A stretch of 33,414 nt of DNA from Gammaproteobacteria bacterium. GTDB lineage: Bacteria; Pseudomonadota; Gammaproteobacteria; UBA6186; Azoamicaceae. The stretch spans positions 1-33,414 of the forward strand of contig JAGOUJ010000013.1 of NCBI GenBank assembly GCA_018061325.1. The letters are read 5' to 3'. Under the pieces are notes generated by a model. That model did not search any database. It saw only the letters and a list, made by a program, of their open reading frames with translations, and had not been told where the DNA came from. Within the stretch, counting starts at the first letter, position 1. The number at the start of each line of letters is the position of its first letter. Shown here piece after piece: positions 1 through 8,379 of this stretch. Position numbers and translations under genes: made by a program.

Positions 1-776
1 CCGTCGATTAACTTTAGTAAAACCGATGTGCTAATCGGCGCGTAGTCTATTGACTTTTTAAATCTCAAATTAACGATGGGAGCCAAAAATATTTTCAAAA
101 TGGGGTTGACGGGCAATACAGATGCTACATACAAACGCTGAGCGGGCGAGGTGTTGGCAAATAACACAGCACTATTCAGCGTTAATTGTGATTCATTACC
201 ATTCGTAGAAAAAGAGACGCTGGTGTTTGGGGGGGTGATAGTGACGGCCCCCGCTACGGTCGTAGCCGTACTATAGGCATTCAATCCATCACTGGGATGA
301 TCCGTATCAACACCATAAACCCCCGCATTATAGACAACCAAACGACAATCATTGGCGACACAGGTAGCATTGGTTGGGGCTGTGTTAAAAAGACCGATAG
401 TATCAAATTGCGTTGAACCAGACCCTGTAAAGTCCAAAAAAGGATTAGGACTGGTCGCACGATATCGAATGCTTTCTACAACATTCATAAATTCTAGGGC
501 TATACGGTTGGCATTATTGGGATCTTGTTTCACACGAATGCTGTTGGGTAACGCTCTTTGTAAATCAGCTCGCATTCTTTCGAAGGCCATTTCCGCAGAA
601 TCTAACAAATCTGCTCGATGCCTCACATCGCTATAAGCCAGAATAGGATAGGTCATAAACAGTGAAACAACAGCCAACAAAAAACCTGAAAGCGTGATGG
701 TAATCACAAGCTCAATCAAGGTAAAACCCTGAGTTTTTTGCTTTGAATCATCGCCCAAGCTGTTTTTAATCTTCAT
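1..776 (-). CDS. mshO: MshO-like minor pilin, 3' end beyond window
   Basis: The reading frame starts at ATG 774-776 and stays open to the window edge, giving 258 residues without a stop. The N-terminus has a type IV prepilin signal, TQG followed by FTLIELVIT, so cleavage leaves F at +1 and the conserved Glu at +5, then a hydrophobic helix. Its position last after an MshD-like gene, six bases downstream of that stop, matches mshO of MSHA operons. MshO-type proteins are minor pilins thought to sit at the pilus tip or prime assembly at the inner membrane. The C-terminal stretch from about residue 215 is hydrophobic and lacks the Cys-containing tail I expect in this family, so a frameshift or a divergent tail is possible. 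Other type IV minor pilins (PilW or GspJ type) are the alternative identity. Confidence 0.7.
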   Translation of the reverse strand, partial: MKIKNSLGDDSKQKTQGFTLIELVITITLSGFLLAVVSLFMTYPILAYSDVRHRADLLDSAEMAFERMRADLQRALPNSIRVKQDPNNANRIALEFMNVVESIRYRATSPNPFLDFTGSGSTQFDTIGLFNTAPTNATCVANDCRLVVYNAGVYGVDTDHPSDGLNAYSTATTVAGAVTITPPNTSVSFSTNGNESQLTLNSAVLFANTSPAQRLYVASVLPVNPILKIFLAPIVNLRFKKSIDYAPISTSVLLKLID

Positions 777-782
777 AATACC

Positions 783-1232
783 CTAATGATTGGTTTTATA
801 GGCACTCATTTGAATCGTTTGCATACTGCTATGCGATACCGTCACATCCACACGTGCAACCGCGGTAGAACCACTAAAAGATCCCAAACTTTCTGTTGTG
901 TTATCGACATTCACTGTAACGGTATAATCGCTCAGTGCAGCCAGAGAATTACCCTCCTGATCAGTGGGTGACTCGCTGAGACCCTGGTAATGGCAAATAT
1001 TGCTATAATTAGAACGTATTGCAGCAGGACAAGGACTGATTGGAAAATGTCTATTGCCTATTTCCTGCAAATAACTCTCTGCAATCGAAACGGCCTGTTG
1101 CACTAAGAGTGGATCGGAGCTTGATAAGATTACGGTATTGATCGATATTAAAGAACCTAACAAGGCAATCGATAGAATGGCCATGGATATGACCAATTCT
1201 ATTAAACCCACCCCTTGTGATATTTTTTTCAT
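783..1232 (-). CDS. mshD: MshD-like minor pilin
   Basis: A 149-residue prepilin-like protein. The N-terminus MKKISQG precedes VGLIELVIS, so prepilin peptidase would cut after Gly7 and leave Glu at +5; a hydrophobic helix of about 20 residues follows. The rest is a small periplasmic domain with two cysteines (in SPCPA and NICHY) and beta-rich threonine and valine stretches. The start overlaps the stop of the upstream pilin by four bases (ATGA), indicating translational coupling. The order mshC, mshD, mshO is that of MSHA loci. The likely role is a minor pilin that primes or caps the fibre; a PilV or GspI type pilin is the alternative reading. Confidence 0.72.
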   Translation of the reverse strand: MKKISQGVGLIELVISMAILSIALLGSLISINTVILSSSDPLLVQQAVSIAESYLQEIGNRHFPISPCPAAIRSNYSNICHYQGLSESPTDQEGNSLAALSDYTVTVNVDNTTESLGSFSGSTAVARVDVTVSHSSMQTIQMSAYKTNH

Positions 1233-1726
1233 TCGATAAATCCCGTTTCAGGATAAATCGAAAAACTGGATTGATCATCCACCCCTATGCTAATAAGACT
1301 CGTGCCTATTTGACAATCGCTGGCACGCAGGGCCTGACCTAGACGATTAAAATAAATAGGCCATTGACTGGAAAAATTGAGTGTTGTATGACTCGGTGCT
1401 GTTCTTACATAACCCACAAAATTGGTCAACGGATCAACAATATCTGAAAAACTGGTTCCAGTCGTACAACTGGCACCTTCTGTTCTTTGCTGCAAGCCAA
1501 TACTAGTGTCTGTCACAGAAACCTGAATAGAATAACCCGAAGCAACCGCCAATTTTCTCGCATAACGAATCGTATTGACTACTTCATCCTGGTAAAATTT
1601 TTGATTATAGGTAGCAAGCGAAAAAAATAAAGGGGTCGCGACGGCGGCTAAAACACCTAGGACTACCAAAGTGATTGTAGATTCAACCAGCGTAAAACCA
1701 CCCTGTCTTTTTCGCTTTTCTATCAT
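1229..1726 (-). CDS. mshC: MshC-like / GspH-type prepilin
   Basis: Start chosen at ATG 1724-1726, giving 165 residues, because it places a canonical prepilin leader (MIEKRKRQGG before FTLVES) at the N-terminus and lies seven bases after the mshG stop. A longer frame from about 1789 would put 21 unrelated residues in front and overlap mshG. After cleavage the protein has Glu at +5, a hydrophobic helix and a GspH/FimT-like globular domain with a cysteine pair (GASCTT and ASDCQI). In MSHA operons major pilin genes mshB and mshA normally lie between mshG and mshC; here this gene follows mshG directly. It could therefore be a minor pilin or, less likely, the main fibre subunit. Confidence 0.68.
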   Translation of the reverse strand: MIEKRKRQGGFTLVESTITLVVLGVLAAVATPLFFSLATYNQKFYQDEVVNTIRYARKLAVASGYSIQVSVTDTSIGLQQRTEGASCTTGTSFSDIVDPLTNFVGYVRTAPSHTTLNFSSQWPIYFNRLGQALRASDCQIGTSLISIGVDDQSSFSIYPETGFIE

Positions 1727-1733
1727 AGATCTT

Positions 1734-2963
1734 TTAACCCTTATTACCCGTGATTTTCCAAAGATCCCACATAGGCAGAAAAATACCAAGTGCCAGGAGC
1801 AAAACTAATGCGGCGATAAAACTAATGAGTATAGGCTCTATAGCATCGCCTAATTGTTCCACATCGTAATCCACTTCTTCCTCGTAAGCATCTGCGACCT
1901 GATCCAATAGTTTATCGAGCTCTCCCGTTTCTTCACCAATCGATAGCATCTGTAAGATCAAGGGTGTAAATATGCTAATTCTTGTAGCAGCTACCGTAAT
2001 AGACTCTCCTCTTTTAATATATTCACACATGGAAATAACTTTTTCACCCACATAACTGTTATCGGTTGTTTTTGAAATAAGCGCTATCGATTCAAGCAAG
2101 GGGACACCGGTTCTAATAGACAAAGCAAAACTTCTAGCAAATCTAGCCATCAGAGCCAAATGCATTATTTTCCCAACCAAAGGTATTTTTAACTTAAAGC
2201 GATCCCACATTGGACGACCCACAACACTATTCGTAAATTTTAAAAACCCAACAACAACGAACACCATGATAACAACAAGAACATACCAATAGTTCACAAA
2301 AAAATGAGAGGACGCTATTAAAAATTTTGTTGGCAAAGGCAGATCGGTCTTAAACTGGTCAAAAAATTTCGTAAAAGATGGGATTACAAAAATATTCACT
2401 AACGCCACCGCTGCGCCAATCACTATTCCAACAATCATTGGATAACGCAGAGCCGATTTTATTTGCTTGCTTGTTTTTGCATCTCTTGAAAAATGCACCG
2501 ATAGCTGTTTAAATATCTCATCTAATCCACCTGTGCTTTCCCCAACGCTCACCAAACTAATCATCAGCGCTGGAAAAACTTTTGGATGTTGGCGCATACC
2601 CACAGAAAAAGACTGACCAGACTCCATAAAAGCTAAAATATTACTCAGTGCTTCTTTGAGCTTCTGGTTTTTAGCACTTTCCAAAACAACATTCACCGAA
2701 CGCATCATGGGCACACCCGCTTTAATAAGCGTATAAAGCTGCCGACTAAAAAAAGTTAGATCCTGTACAGAAGGCGGACCCTCTGCTAAAAAACTCGTTA
2801 TTTTTTTCAGAAAAGATTTTCTTTTGAGTCTTAATGCTATTGAAATAGGCACAATACCATTTCTCACCAGCTCTAACGCAACTGTTGATTCATTGGGTGC
2901 CGTCACAATGCCTTTGATAGGTTTTCCAACAGAATTTCTACCATGGTATTCAAATTCTGGCAT
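1734..2963 (-). CDS. mshG: MshG, inner-membrane platform protein (GspF/PilC family)
   Basis: A 409-residue member of the GspF/PilC family with the usual two T2SSF repeats, about residues 70-190 and 270-395. The helical cytoplasmic lobes are followed by membrane segments near residues 170-200, 220-245 and 375-400. Typical motifs are visible: FSRQLYTLIKAGVPM, GESTGGLDEIF in the first repeat and FARSFALSIRTGVPLLE with SIGEETGELD in the second. The protein is the inner-membrane platform that couples ATPase motion to pilin extraction and polymerisation. It starts nine bases after the mshE stop, behind an AAGGA ribosome-binding site, and is followed at seven bases by the pilin gene, so the genes are surely co-transcribed. 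Confidence 0.9.
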   Translation of the reverse strand: MPEFEYHGRNSVGKPIKGIVTAPNESTVALELVRNGIVPISIALRLKRKSFLKKITSFLAEGPPSVQDLTFFSRQLYTLIKAGVPMMRSVNVVLESAKNQKLKEALSNILAFMESGQSFSVGMRQHPKVFPALMISLVSVGESTGGLDEIFKQLSVHFSRDAKTSKQIKSALRYPMIVGIVIGAAVALVNIFVIPSFTKFFDQFKTDLPLPTKFLIASSHFFVNYWYVLVVIMVFVVVGFLKFTNSVVGRPMWDRFKLKIPLVGKIMHLALMARFARSFALSIRTGVPLLESIALISKTTDNSYVGEKVISMCEYIKRGESITVAATRISIFTPLILQMLSIGEETGELDKLLDQVADAYEEEVDYDVEQLGDAIEPILISFIAALVLLLALGIFLPMWDLWKITGNKG

Positions 2964-2972
2964 GAATAATCC

Positions 2973-4676
2973 TTAAGAAACTTCTCCAGTTATTTTAAAG
3001 ACTTCAGCTAAAGTCGTGATCCCTTCTGAAGCTTTATCGAAAATAAACTGCGTCAAGGTCTGGTAACCAACTTGTGTCCGTGTTGCTTTAATAAAAGCAT
3101 TGGTATCATTGGTTCTTAAAATATCGGCTAATTCGGGGGTTATTTCTAAGTATTCATAAACGCCGATACGACCCAAATAACCACTTTGATTACAGCGCGA
3201 ACATCCTTTGCCTACTTTAAAAGAAAAAGCACTATATTCCTTGGCCATTAAACCATAAATCCAAGCCTTTTCTTGCTCTGTAGGCATATAAGACGTAATA
3301 CATCCATCACAAATTTTTCTTGCCAATCGCTGGGCTAGAATACCTCTTAAAGCACCTGCTACTAAAAATCCTTCAGCCCCCATATCAATAAGGCGTACCG
3401 CACAACTGGCCGCATCATTGGTATGCAAAGTCGAAAATACCAAATGTCCTGTCATGGCCGATCGCAAACCAATCTTAACGGTCTCCTCGTCACGCATTTC
3501 ACCCACCATAATCACATCGGGATCGTGTCGAAGTGTTGCCCGAAGAACAGCCGCAAAATTTAAATCAATACTATTATTAATCTGCACTTGATTGACCCTA
3601 GGTAAAACGTATTCTACCGGATCTTCAATGGTAATAATTTTTCTATCGGCCGTATTTAACTCGTTGAGCATAGAATACAAACTGGTTGTTTTTCCGCTAC
3701 CTGTGGGTCCTGTAACCAAAATAATACCATTAGGCCGACTGATAAGATTTTTAATTTTTGTGAGCATTGCGTTAGGGAATCCTAATTTATCGAGCTTCAC
3801 AATACCTTTTGATTGATCCATTAAACGAAATACCACAGCCTCTCCAAAATGGACGGGCATAACAGCGGCTCTCACATCAATATTTTTATCTTTCACAGTC
3901 ACCCTAAACCGACCATCTTGTGGCAAGCGTTTTTCTGAAATATTCATCTCGGCCATCAGTTTTATTCTAAGCACCAAGGCCGAGGCAATCTCCTTACCAG
4001 GAATAATGTTTTCATGCAAAATGCCATCTACACGCTGCCTAATGCGCAAGGAGCTCTCATCAGGCTCTATATGAATATCAGAAGCGCGCATTTGAACAGC
4101 ATCTTCAAAAATAGAATCCAAGAGTTTAATCACAGGTGCCGCATTGGCACTAATCGATTTTACTTCTTCTGTTTTATCTTCGCCTTGTTGTATCTCATCT
4201 TTTAGTTCTTTTGCAAAAGAACTAATGTCTTCTGTCTTTCTATAAATGGCGTTAAAAACATGATTAAGATCGCTTTGTAATACGATAGCTGTTTCTACGT
4301 GACTATTAAGTATTTGTGTTAAGGCATCATAAGCTGCCAGATCAGAAGGATCCGCCATACCCACCAAATAACCACTGTCGACGGTATCTAACAAAATCGA
4401 TCCATAGCGTCTCGCTATTTTTTCAGGTAACTTTTGCACGACTTCAGATCTAAAAGAATATTCTCTTAAATCAATAAAAGGTACATTTAATTGTTTCCCT
4501 AGCACTTGTGCAAAATCTAGATCTGTTAAGCAGCCAAGATGCACCAAAACATCACCTAGTTTACCACCTTTTTCTTTTTGTACATTAAGCGCTTCATTTA
4601 ACTGATCCTGCGTAATTTTTCCAGCATCAATCAGCAACTCGCCAATTTTTATTTTTTTCGTTTTACCAAAAATCAT
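2973..4676 (-). CDS. mshE: MshE, pilus extension ATPase with MshEN domain
   Basis: A 567-residue GspE/PilB-family ATPase. Residues 10-62 form an MshEN domain made of two 24-residue motifs (10-33 and 39-62) separated by five residues; in studied homologues this domain binds cyclic di-GMP. Here the first residue of both motifs is Lys rather than the usual Arg. The catalytic core has Walker A GPTGSGKTT (323-331), an Asp box around TIEDPVE (349-355), Walker B at DVIMVGE (387-393), a His box STLHTND, and a zinc-binding tetracysteine (C456, C459, C492, C495). The protein powers pilin polymerisation at the cytoplasmic face together with MshG. The gene starts six bases after the mshN stop with AAGGA upstream. 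Confidence 0.93.
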   Translation of the reverse strand: MIFGKTKKIKIGELLIDAGKITQDQLNEALNVQKEKGGKLGDVLVHLGCLTDLDFAQVLGKQLNVPFIDLREYSFRSEVVQKLPEKIARRYGSILLDTVDSGYLVGMADPSDLAAYDALTQILNSHVETAIVLQSDLNHVFNAIYRKTEDISSFAKELKDEIQQGEDKTEEVKSISANAAPVIKLLDSIFEDAVQMRASDIHIEPDESSLRIRQRVDGILHENIIPGKEIASALVLRIKLMAEMNISEKRLPQDGRFRVTVKDKNIDVRAAVMPVHFGEAVVFRLMDQSKGIVKLDKLGFPNAMLTKIKNLISRPNGIILVTGPTGSGKTTSLYSMLNELNTADRKIITIEDPVEYVLPRVNQVQINNSIDLNFAAVLRATLRHDPDVIMVGEMRDEETVKIGLRSAMTGHLVFSTLHTNDAASCAVRLIDMGAEGFLVAGALRGILAQRLARKICDGCITSYMPTEQEKAWIYGLMAKEYSAFSFKVGKGCSRCNQSGYLGRIGVYEYLEITPELADILRTNDTNAFIKATRTQVGYQTLTQFIFDKASEGITTLAEVFKITGEVS

Positions 4677-4682
4677 CCCATG

Positions 4683-5564
4683 TTATCCTTTCAATGCAAG
4701 CATACGTTCTTTGGCATATTTCACAATATTCGGATCCACACCCATTTTATCGCTCAGACGTTTGTAACCCTCAAGCGCTGATTCTCGTTCTCCTTCGGAC
4801 TCTAAGGCTATACTAAGACCTAACAACCATGCAGGATCATCTGGCTCTTTCTCTAACAAACGAAAATATTGCTGCCTTGCCAAATCATAATGCCCTGTTT
4901 TCTGATAAATATAGCCCAAAAATGAAATATAATGTTTATCCTGTCTTTGATGATTCCTCACCTTCGTTAAAAGTTCCAAAGCTTTTTCAGGTGCCTGCCG
5001 GCGATCGTGTATATAAGCTACCAATCTTAAAAAATCAGGATGGTATTCATCTAGCAACAATCCTTCTAACAATAGATTTTGTGCAAGATCGAGTTTTTTT
5101 TGCTGCAAATAGAGAGTAGCCAATGCCACTCTGGCAGGATGATAATCAAGTCGTTCACTTAAAACGCGTAGAAAAAGAGGCTCTGCCTTAACATCATTCC
5201 CCTTGGCATAGTGATAGAGAGCCCGTTTATAATCCACGTTCATTTCCTCTGCCACGGATAATTGAGCCGGCCTTTTTTCAAAGGTAAAGGCTTTGGGATC
5301 GGTGCTAGTCTTTAGACCAAACGCTGTCGGTGGATTCTGAGAAACTTTAAAACTTTCTAAGGTAGGGGCTAGCACAACGAAGGATTGGGCTTGGCTTTGT
5401 AGCGCTGTATTATGGGCGAGTTCTGAAATGGGCATGGAACCGCTCAGTTCTACAACGCGCTGCGATACCATCCAAGAGAAAGCAGTAGTGGAATAAAGTA
5501 GGGTTATCCCCAATAGCAATGTTTTATTGATAGGCTTGTTTGTTAATATTTTAATGTAATGCAT
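4683..5564 (-). CDS. mshN: MshN-like TPR protein
   Basis: A protein of about 293 residues with an N-terminal hydrophobic segment (about residues 15-32), a linker rich in Ser, Pro and Gln, and tetratricopeptide-type helices from about residue 110 to the end (for example YHPARVALATLYLQQ, LLEGLLLDEYHPDFLRL, AWLLGLSIALESEGERESA). The TPR region and the position between secretin and ATPase match mshN, an accessory factor probably acting in the periplasm on secretin or pilus assembly. ATG 5562-5564 is preferred; a GTG two codons upstream at 5568-5570 is possible. The 5' end overlaps the end of mshL. The AAA ATPase gene mshM, which normally separates mshL and mshN, is absent. Confidence 0.78.
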   Translation of the reverse strand: MHYIKILTNKPINKTLLLGITLLYSTTAFSWMVSQRVVELSGSMPISELAHNTALQSQAQSFVVLAPTLESFKVSQNPPTAFGLKTSTDPKAFTFEKRPAQLSVAEEMNVDYKRALYHYAKGNDVKAEPLFLRVLSERLDYHPARVALATLYLQQKKLDLAQNLLLEGLLLDEYHPDFLRLVAYIHDRRQAPEKALELLTKVRNHQRQDKHYISFLGYIYQKTGHYDLARQQYFRLLEKEPDDPAWLLGLSIALESEGERESALEGYKRLSDKMGVDPNIVKYAKERMLALKG

Positions 5565-7293
5565 TTTCACGCTCTATAATCTCTTCGTTAATATCCTGGA
5601 TCCGACTAAGACTCTTATCCGTTTCACGCGCGGCTGCGCCAGAATCTGCTATAATGGGTCTTATTAAAATAACCACTTCGCTTTTTTGCATACTTTGGGC
5701 TTTTTGACTAAAGAGGCCTCCAATCATCGGTAATTTACCAAGAATCGGAATGCCTTCTTTGATATTCATCGTCTTATTTTGAATAAGCCCGCCAATAATA
5801 ATCATTTCTCCATTGCGTGCTTTAACCATACTATCGGACTCTCGAACGCTGCTTTTTGCTAAAGGCACAGTTGTTGTATCAGTGCCAACCGTATAGCTCT
5901 TTTGTTCATCTGTAACAGAACTAATGGTTGGATGAATATGTAAGGTTATTTCATCATCAGCCGTAATTTGTGGCGTTACATCTAGAGAAACGCCGGAAAA
6001 GAACGGTGTTAAAGTCACATTCGGCGTGACTGTTGCAGGTGCTGAGCCCCCCGACGCTGTGGTTGTGGTTGAAACATTGGTAATAAAATACGAATCATCA
6101 CCTGCTTTAATCAAAGCTTTTTGATTGTTCATGGTGGTCACTCTTGGATTAGATAATACATGCACATCACCCTGAGCCTGTAATAAATCTATAAAAGTAC
6201 TTAAATTTTTATAATTGACTGCCATCGCAACAATACCGCCAAACACAGGCACGCCCCCCCCCCCTGCCAACGAAGTAGTCCCTGTACCCGGTTGCATATT
6301 GATGGAGACCGGAAACCCTTCAGTCGGCACTGGAAAGTTTCCACCTGTGGCACCAATACCGTTTATCACCTCGGAAGAACCCATCTGGGCCGCACTTAAA
6401 CGACCACTGATTAATCCCCAGTTAATACCCGCTTGATAGGCTTCATTTAACTGTACTTCAATAATTTTCGCCTCTAAAATAACCTGTCGATTAAGCGAAA
6501 GTTGAGCCTTTTTTAGAAAGTCTTCGACGCGTCTTAATTCATCCGGCATCGCTTGCACAATGATTAAACTGGATAAAGGACTAATAGCCACTTTACGACC
6601 CTCGGCTGAACCAATAATGGTTTCTACAGCCGTCCTTAATTCTTTCCAAAAATCGCTGGTCGAATTAGTCTTCACCTCGCTACTAGCATCTGCGGCCTCT
6701 GCCGATAGACTGCTGGCTGATACTTGCAAGGAAGACTTACCATTACGACTAATATCCAGATAGTTCACTGGAAAAGCGCGTGTTTGGAGCGTTGCCGGTA
6801 AAATCTCGATACCTTGCGCCGTTTGTCGATAATCAAAGCCATAAACATTCTGAATTGTTTCTAAAATCTGCGGAATCGTTACTTTTTTTAACTGTAAGCT
6901 AATCTTACCCTGTACGAGTGGGTGCACCGTGATATTGTAGTGAGTATCCTCCACCAAACTTAAGAAAAAGGTTTGGGCAGGAACTTGATCAGCTACGATA
7001 TCAAAGCGTTTTTCAAAGAGTGCATCCTTAGTGCCGGCTATGGGCGACAACGTAGCACCTAAGCTTTTCCCCAGATCGCCTGAAAACCCTAAGGGATCAC
7101 CCTGAGTACTGTTTTGTACAGCCTCTATGCTTGGTTTATCGAGCATTTCTTGGGTCTCTGCAGTCATAAACCGTTTCTTTTGGGGCAATTGACACCCCAT
7201 TAATAGCATATTAAAAAGGGCCAAAATACTAAGACAACAAGGGATGATCTTAAAAAACCGATCATCCATGCCATTTTTCCTAAATTTTTTCAT
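5551..7293 (-). CDS. mshL: MshL, outer-membrane secretin lipoprotein
   Basis: A 580-residue secretin. The N-terminus has a lipoprotein signal ending at a lipobox with LMGC (Cys34). An STN-like domain lies at about residues 95-175, followed by N-domain motifs (IIVQAMPDELRRVEDFL, a KH-like N1 fold) and the C-terminal secretin domain (ILEAKIIEVQLNEAYQAGINW through GKLPMIGGLFS and VVILIRPII). It forms the outer-membrane channel for the pilus. Oddity: the codons for residues 344-347 (Gly-Gly-Gly-Gly) are a homopolymer of 11 G on the coding strand, so a one-base slip would truncate the secretin near mid-length. The start overlaps the mshK stop by four bases (ATGA). Confidence 0.93.
   Translation of the reverse strand: MKKFRKNGMDDRFFKIIPCCLSILALFNMLLMGCQLPQKKRFMTAETQEMLDKPSIEAVQNSTQGDPLGFSGDLGKSLGATLSPIAGTKDALFEKRFDIVADQVPAQTFFLSLVEDTHYNITVHPLVQGKISLQLKKVTIPQILETIQNVYGFDYRQTAQGIEILPATLQTRAFPVNYLDISRNGKSSLQVSASSLSAEAADASSEVKTNSTSDFWKELRTAVETIIGSAEGRKVAISPLSSLIIVQAMPDELRRVEDFLKKAQLSLNRQVILEAKIIEVQLNEAYQAGINWGLISGRLSAAQMGSSEVINGIGATGGNFPVPTEGFPVSINMQPGTGTTSLAGGGGVPVFGGIVAMAVNYKNLSTFIDLLQAQGDVHVLSNPRVTTMNNQKALIKAGDDSYFITNVSTTTTASGGSAPATVTPNVTLTPFFSGVSLDVTPQITADDEITLHIHPTISSVTDEQKSYTVGTDTTTVPLAKSSVRESDSMVKARNGEMIIIGGLIQNKTMNIKEGIPILGKLPMIGGLFSQKAQSMQKSEVVILIRPIIADSGAAARETDKSLSRIQDINEEIIERENALH
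6254..6264. repeat. Homopolymer C11 (G11 in mshL sense strand)
   Basis: Eleven consecutive C on the plus strand, read as GGG GGG GGG GG inside the mshL coding sequence. It is by far the longest G/C homopolymer in an otherwise AT-rich operon. Tracts of this length are known slippage sites in phase-variable surface genes, but variation here is inferred, and an assembly error in the tract length is possible. Confidence 0.9.
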
Positions 7294-7667
7294 GAAGATA
7301 CTTCCTTCACCTTCGTATCGAACAAAGTTAATACAGAGTCTTTGTTTTTACCTTCTCTTAAGACCACCTGATAATCCTCAATAGAAATAATTTTTTTAGT
7401 GCCCACCCTATCACCCACTTCCACAATTTTTTGGTTAATCACCGCCACCTTATGGGTGCCCGAAATAATAATTGCTTCCAAACGCATATCCTCAGAATCG
7501 ACCTGCCCCCCTCGGCTGGCTGCCCCCACAAAATCAGAGGGCTTTGTGGGATCTTCTAAAGAAGGTTCTTCGGCTATAACGCCAAAACCCACAAACAGGA
7601 AAAAGAATAAAAAAGCCGATTGAACATATGATCTTTTTGCCTGCTTATACACCAATCCAATCCTCAT
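7290..7667 (-). CDS. mshK: MshK-like pilus assembly protein
   Basis: A 125-residue protein with an N-terminal hydrophobic segment (about residues 17-31) ending near VIAEEPS, then the sequence LEDPTKPSDF, which is typical of MshK/PilP-type proteins, and a small beta-rich domain (LEAIIISGTHKVAVINQKIVEVGDRVG). MshK is a periplasmic partner of the secretin, comparable to PilP or GspC. It overlaps the end of mshJ by 23 bases and the start of mshL by four, so the order mshJ-mshK-mshL is conserved. The start ATG at 7665-7667 lies inside mshJ; a slightly shorter start cannot be ruled out. Confidence 0.8.
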   Translation of the reverse strand: MRIGLVYKQAKRSYVQSAFLFFFLFVGFGVIAEEPSLEDPTKPSDFVGAASRGGQVDSEDMRLEAIIISGTHKVAVINQKIVEVGDRVGTKKIISIEDYQVVLREGKNKDSVLTLFDTKVKEVSS

Positions 7668-8379
7668 CTAAACTTAAAGTATGCATCACTATCTTTATCT
7701 CTGCCTGTGGGTATTTTACAACATCATAATCAATCTCATCCCACACAACACTTAAATGGCGTTTTTCTAAAGACTTTAAAAAATCAAGGGTTTCAAAATA
7801 ACCACCCGACAGTTCAATCGAAAGTCCATGCTCAAAAATACTAAGGTTTCCCTTCTGAGTAGAACGCCCTATCGTGTCATCCTTTTGAAAACTATCATTT
7901 TTCAGGCTATCACTCTGACCATTACCGCTTTGTGTTCCCTCTGTTTTTTTCTGCACCAAAATCTTTTTTCCTAGGCTTTCCATCTTCAATACGATGAGCC
8001 CATCACTTTTCTGTATCACCTGTTCCAAAATACTATTCATGTCTTTAGGTGAAACCATCCTGGCCGTTCTATCATGAATTTTTTTATCTAATTCAGCGCT
8101 TGTTTTTTTGGCACCATCAACCTGCTGACTCAATCCCTGCTTGGGGTTGCTTTTTACAATATCAGAAGCTTCATTTATTTTAAGCTTCGTTTCTTCTATT
8201 TTACTTTTTAAAGCTTTGGATTGTTTGGAAAAATCTTCACGGAACCCCACAAAACTTTGATCGATAATAAAACTCCAAAAAATATACAAAAAAACAACCA
8301 TAGAAAAGCAAAAAAATATCTTTTTGTATAAAGAAAGATTTTCAAATTTTTTTGAGAATCTTATCATAAGTGTATTCAT
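7645..8379 (-). CDS. mshJ: MshJ, PilO-like inner-membrane protein
   Basis: A 244-residue bitopic protein with a short cytoplasmic head, one membrane helix at about residues 20-40, a coiled-coil stretch (about 48-110, rich in Lys, Glu and Ser), and a PilO/GspM-type ferredoxin-like domain in the C-terminal half (LSIELSGGYFETLDFLKSLEKR is diagnostic in style). It pairs with the PilN-like protein encoded just upstream to form the inner-membrane alignment complex that links the cytoplasmic motor to the secretin. It overlaps the PilN-like gene by four bases (ATGA) and mshK by 23 bases. Confidence 0.82.
   Translation of the reverse strand: MNTLMIRFSKKFENLSLYKKIFFCFSMVVFLYIFWSFIIDQSFVGFREDFSKQSKALKSKIEETKLKINEASDIVKSNPKQGLSQQVDGAKKTSAELDKKIHDRTARMVSPKDMNSILEQVIQKSDGLIVLKMESLGKKILVQKKTEGTQSGNGQSDSLKNDSFQKDDTIGRSTQKGNLSIFEHGLSIELSGGYFETLDFLKSLEKRHLSVVWDEIDYDVVKYPQAEIKIVMHTLSLDEDWIGV

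Noticed and set aside
352-636. Plus-strand 94-residue frame
   Set aside because: Antisense to the MshO-like pilin, which has a clear prepilin leader; no homology motif on the plus strand.
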